Position numbers and translations under genes: made by a program. From contig NZ_ATMI01000004.1 in the NCBI RefSeq assembly GCF_000439375.1, forward strand, positions 86,964 through 150,963: DNA of 64,000 bases. Reading direction: 5' to 3'. The notes under the pieces were generated by a model. The model was not told the DNA's origin, did not search any database, and saw only the letters and a program-made list of their open reading frames with translations. Each line of letters begins with the position of its first letter. The first letter of the stretch is position 1. Positions 60,886-64,000 of this stretch are shown here, piece by piece. Origin of the DNA: Tatumella saanichensis. Its GTDB lineage: Bacteria > Pseudomonadota > Gammaproteobacteria > Enterobacterales > Enterobacteriaceae.

Positions 60886-63276
60886 ATGGGAAAGCGGTCT
60901 ATTTTTGTCAGGATAATGGCGGTGGTACTGCTGCTGTGTGCCTTACCTTTGATTGCGGGCGGGGGCTATTTGGTTGCGCTCTCCGGCTCTGGGTATTACC
61001 TGATTGCAGGGTTAATGCTACTCATCTCTTCACTGTTATTGTTTAAAGGTAAAACCAGCGGCTTCACCCTCTTTTTTGTGCTCTATATCGGTACGTTCTT
61101 TTGGACCCTGTATGAAAGCGGCAGTGATTATTGGGGCTGGATCCCGAGGATGTCACTGCTGACCGTGCTGGCCTTATTACTGTCACTGGCGATACCTTCT
61201 CTGCATAACGGGCAAAAGAAAGGACTCAGTCGCGGCCTAGCAGGCTTTTTTGTCGCCGTATTTATTGTCGCCTTTGGCATGGCCTTTGTGCCCTATCACA
61301 GCTATCACTCTGGCGCAGCAACCCCTGATATCCCACTCACCGCGCAAACCTCAACGGATGCTTCTGCTCAGCCGGACAGTGACTGGAGGTATTATGGCCG
61401 TGACAGCCAGGCCACCCGTTTCTCGCCATTGAACCAGATCACGCCACAGAACGTGTCACAGCTCACCCGTGCGTGGACTTACCGTACCGGTGACTTGCCA
61501 AGTCACGGTGAGACCAACAAATGGGCGGCAGAAAATACGCCCATTAAGGTGGGCAACGCGGTGTACGTCTGCTCGGCACGCAACAATATTATTAAATTGG
61601 ATGCGGCCACCGGACGTCAGATCTGGAAACATGATAGCGGCGTAAAATATGCCAGTATCCCCTATACGGCAGCCTGTAAGGGCTTAACATGGTATACCTC
61701 ACATGTGGTGCCGGAGGGTCAGCTCTGCCACAACCGTTTGATTGTCGGCACCTTGGATGAACGGCTGCTGGCCGTCGACGCACAGACCGGACAATCCTGT
61801 CCGCAGTTCGGTGACCACGGACAGACTAACCTGCTGACCGGGCTCGGCTATACCGTACCTGGCTTTGTTGCGGTCACCGCTCCGGTCCCGATTGTCGATG
61901 GTGTGATCATCGTCAACCATGAAGTTCTGGATGGCCAGCGTCGCTGGGCGCCCTCTGGTGTGATCCGTGGTTATGATGCCGAAACCGGACAATTCAAGTG
62001 GGCGTGGGACGTCAACAACCCCGGCGTTCACAGCCAGCCAGCGGCGGGTAAATTTTACAGCCGTGGTACCCCAAATTCTTGGGCTGCCATGACCGGCGAC
62101 GACAAGCTGGGATTGGTGTATGTGCCTACCGGAAACTCTGCGGCAGACTATTACAGTGCCCTACGCTCTGCCAATGAAAACCGGGTGTCATCTTCCATTG
62201 TGGCGCTGGATGTCAAAACCGGTGACGAAAAATGGGTCTTCCAGACCGTACACAAAGATGTTTGGGACTATGATCTCGGTTCACAACCGACCTTGTTCGA
62301 CTTCCCAGGGGCGAATGGGCAGGCAATACCGGCGATGATTATCCCGACCAAACGCGGCCAAACCTTTGTACTGAACCGTGAAACCGGCCAACCACTAAGT
62401 CGAGTAGAAGAAAAACCGGCCCCGGTGGCTATTCTACCGGGGGATCCGCGCAGTCCGACCCAACCTTGGTCGGTGAATATGCCACGACTGGGCATGAAAC
62501 CACTGACTGAAGCCAGAATGTGGGGGATCTCATTATTTGACCAGTTGGCTTGTCGCATCAAATTCCGTCAAGCCAATTATGTCGGCGAATTTACCCCGCC
62601 ATCACTGACCAAACCTTGGATTGAATATCCAGGCTATAACGGCGGCAGTGACTGGGGCAGCATGGCTTACAACCCGCGTACTGGACTGCTGATTGCTAAC
62701 TGGAACAATACCCCGATGTATGACCAATTGGTGACCCGCAAACAAGCCGATAAACAGGGACTGGTCTCCATCGACTCTCCGGCCTTTAAGCCAGGGGGCG
62801 GTGGCGCAGAGGGTAATGGCGCCATGGCCGATACCCCTTACGGCATCAATGTATCACCGTTCTTTGCACCGCTGACCGGAATGCTGTGTAACGAACCGCC
62901 ATACGGTATGATCACCGCCATCAATATGCATACTCAGAAAGTGTTATGGCAACATCCGTTGGGCAGTGCTGAAAGAAATGGCCCCTTTGGTCTGCCGACA
63001 CATTTACCGATCACTATCGGCACCCCAAATAACGGTGGCCCGATCGTCACTGCCGGTGGCCTGACGTTTGTTGCTGCCACCACCGATGACAAGATCCGGG
63101 CGTTTGATACCGCCACCGGCAAGGAGGTGTGGAGTGATACGCTACCGGCAGGCGGCCAAGCGACACCGATGACCTATTCGGTGGACGGTAAACAATACTT
63201 GGTGATCATGGCTGGAGGGCATCACTTTATGAAAACGCCGGTCGGCGATTATGTCATCGCCTATGCCCTAAAATAA
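60886..63276 (+). CDS. gcd: Membrane-bound PQQ-dependent glucose dehydrogenase
   Basis: A 796-residue quinoprotein, the same length as E. coli Gcd. The first 140 residues hold five transmembrane helices that reduce ubiquinone; the rest is a periplasmic beta-propeller with PQQ, oxidizing glucose to gluconolactone. The WDYDLGSQPTL segment (about residue 460) holds the catalytic aspartate, and PTKRGQ a PQQ-contact lysine. Tryptophan docking repeats such as DAATGRQIWKHD and GKEVWSD recur. AAGGATATCGGT precedes the ATG. No pqq biosynthesis genes are in view. A palindrome in the leader suggests repression. Confidence 0.95.
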   Translation: MGKRSIFVRIMAVVLLLCALPLIAGGGYLVALSGSGYYLIAGLMLLISSLLLFKGKTSGFTLFFVLYIGTFFWTLYESGSDYWGWIPRMSLLTVLALLLSLAIPSLHNGQKKGLSRGLAGFFVAVFIVAFGMAFVPYHSYHSGAATPDIPLTAQTSTDASAQPDSDWRYYGRDSQATRFSPLNQITPQNVSQLTRAWTYRTGDLPSHGETNKWAAENTPIKVGNAVYVCSARNNIIKLDAATGRQIWKHDSGVKYASIPYTAACKGLTWYTSHVVPEGQLCHNRLIVGTLDERLLAVDAQTGQSCPQFGDHGQTNLLTGLGYTVPGFVAVTAPVPIVDGVIIVNHEVLDGQRRWAPSGVIRGYDAETGQFKWAWDVNNPGVHSQPAAGKFYSRGTPNSWAAMTGDDKLGLVYVPTGNSAADYYSALRSANENRVSSSIVALDVKTGDEKWVFQTVHKDVWDYDLGSQPTLFDFPGANGQAIPAMIIPTKRGQTFVLNRETGQPLSRVEEKPAPVAILPGDPRSPTQPWSVNMPRLGMKPLTEARMWGISLFDQLACRIKFRQANYVGEFTPPSLTKPWIEYPGYNGGSDWGSMAYNPRTGLLIANWNNTPMYDQLVTRKQADKQGLVSIDSPAFKPGGGGAEGNGAMADTPYGINVSPFFAPLTGMLCNEPPYGMITAINMHTQKVLWQHPLGSAERNGPFGLPTHLPITIGTPNNGGPIVTAGGLTFVAATTDDKIRAFDTATGKEVWSDTLPAGGQATPMTYSVDGKQYLVIMAGGHHFMKTPVGDYVIAYALK

Positions 63277-63297
63277 TGGTTTACTCACCCTGAAATA

Positions 63298-63329
63298 AAA
63301 AGGCCCCGTCATGACTGACGGGGCCTTTT
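63298..63329. terminator. Bidirectional terminator between gcd and yqhA
   Basis: AAAAGGCCCCGTCA and TGACGGGGCCTTTT form a 14-pair stem around TGAC, with A- and T-tracts at the ends; it ends 19 bases before the converging yqhA stop. Confidence 0.88.
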
Positions 63330-63347
63330 CACGTACAGGTGGTGGGA

Positions 63348-63851
63348 TCAATGAGCACCTTTGCTGTCACGGGACATTTTATCCAGATACCCCATGACAA
63401 ACGCCGATAACACAAAGGTCAGATGCAGCAGGATATACCACATCACTTTACTGTTATCGATAGCGCGCATCTCCATAAACACCCGCAGCAGATGAATGGA
63501 GGAAATCGCCACAATCGAAGCCGCGACTTTATTCTTTAAGGAGCCAGAGTCCATTTTCCCTAGCCAGTTTAGTTTTTCTTTATGCTCATCGATATCCAGT
63601 GCAGAGATAAAGTTTTCATAACCTGAGAGCATCACCATGATCAGCAGCCCCCCCACCAGCGACATATCCACCAGCGACAGCAGCAATAAAATCAGTTCAT
63701 TTTCAGTCACTGACAAGATATGCGGCAACACATGAAAGATTTCTTGGAAGAACTTAATGGTCAGTGCCAGCAGCCCCAGAGATAAGCCAAAATAGACCGG
63801 AGCCAGCAGCCAGCGAGTGGCATACATCAGATTTTCAATAAAACGTTCCAT
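63348..63851 (-). CDS. yqhA: UPF0114 family membrane protein YqhA
   Basis: A 167-residue inner membrane protein with about four hydrophobic segments. The ATG at 63851 gives the family's start [23 protein letters not shown]; the frame extends to 63950 without matching the family. The central [17 protein letters not shown] and the [22 protein letters not shown] segment are typical. Function is unknown. Confidence 0.92.
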   Translation of the reverse strand: MERFIENLMYATRWLLAPVYFGLSLGLLALTIKFFQEIFHVLPHILSVTENELILLLLSLVDMSLVGGLLIMVMLSGYENFISALDIDEHKEKLNWLGKMDSGSLKNKVAASIVAISSIHLLRVFMEMRAIDNSKVMWYILLHLTFVLSAFVMGYLDKMSRDSKGAH

Positions 63852-63952
63852 AACTACCCGGACAAAAATAAAGAATAACTTCAGTATACCCGAGGGGGCC
63901 GTACCTCCACAGCCCCCGAATGAGGTTTCTGTCTCGCGGGTCGACGGCAATC

Positions 63953-64000
63953 TTAATCGCTACCAACAAAACCGCCGGTCTGACGCTGCCACAGGCGGGC
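63953..64000 (-). CDS. Possible 3' end of a leftward gene, cut by the window
   Basis: On the minus strand the last bases read [15 protein letters not shown] followed by TAA, an open frame to the window edge. Fifteen residues are too few to name a family, but the codons are like those of the neighbours and the gap to yqhA (about 100 bases) is normal. Confidence 0.35.
   Translation of the reverse strand, partial: ARLWQRQTGGFVGSD

Noticed and set aside
1..64000. Search for CRISPR arrays, tRNA genes and transposases
   Set aside because: No regularly spaced repeats, no tRNA-like arms with a GGTTCRA loop, and no transposase or integrase-like protein were found; the inverted repeats that I saw are terminators or operators.

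Overview
The window reads as chromosome of a plant- or insect-associated member of Enterobacterales. The strongest clue is the gene order yhiN, pitA, uspB/uspA, rsmJ, prlC, rlmJ, gor at 33.2-43.8 kb, with the same orientations as in Escherichia coli. E. coli dtpB is absent and an rnz/elaC gene is inserted before gor. A quinoprotein glucose dehydrogenase, a secreted GH28 pectinase, two iron-siderophore loci and many organic-acid genes would suit Erwiniaceae (Pantoea, Erwinia or Tatumella type). That placement is inference. I saw no tRNA, rRNA, insertion sequence, prophage or CRISPR array.

Left part (1-33 kb), accessory and metabolic. It opens with the 3' part of mmuM and a converging OFA-type MFS transporter. 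Next come a Fur-boxed FecCDE-type iron ABC system (2.4-5.8 kb) and a TetR gene divergent from a four-gene efflux operon (outer membrane factor, EmrB-type MFS, EmrA-type adaptor, DUF190). These are followed by a LysR / yjiH-yjiG / M20 hydrolase block, a secreted polygalacturonase, mtnB next to a BisC-type molybdoenzyme, and an NCS1 permease divergent from a hydroxypyruvate isomerase-like gene and an N-formylglutamate amidohydrolase. The part ends with a ProP-like transporter without its coiled coil, a five-gene peptide/nickel-type ABC operon, a MocR (YczR-type) regulator facing yczE, and a small exported protein of unknown function.

Middle (33.2-43.8 kb), conserved core block. It covers stress, ribosome methylation, peptidase and glutathione genes. 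The phosphate transporter gene pitA is broken by a frameshift. The sequence fits an 8-nt deletion between short repeats, although a sequencing error cannot be excluded.

Right part (43.9-64 kb), organic acids, iron and sugar oxidation. An omega-amino-acid:pyruvate aminotransferase faces a LysR gene, followed by a CitMHS citrate transporter. The most interesting region is 47.6-55.1 kb. A textbook sigma-54 promoter precedes a malic (or malolactic-like) enzyme, then a leaky-looking terminator, an AspT-type exchanger, and a DctB/DctD-type sensor kinase and sigma-54 activator. I infer a malate-decarboxylation and precursor/product exchange system that is regulated by its own two-component pair. The window closes with an AraC-regulated TonB-dependent siderophore receptor, an MFS/LysR divergent pair, gcd (membrane PQQ glucose dehydrogenase) and yqhA.
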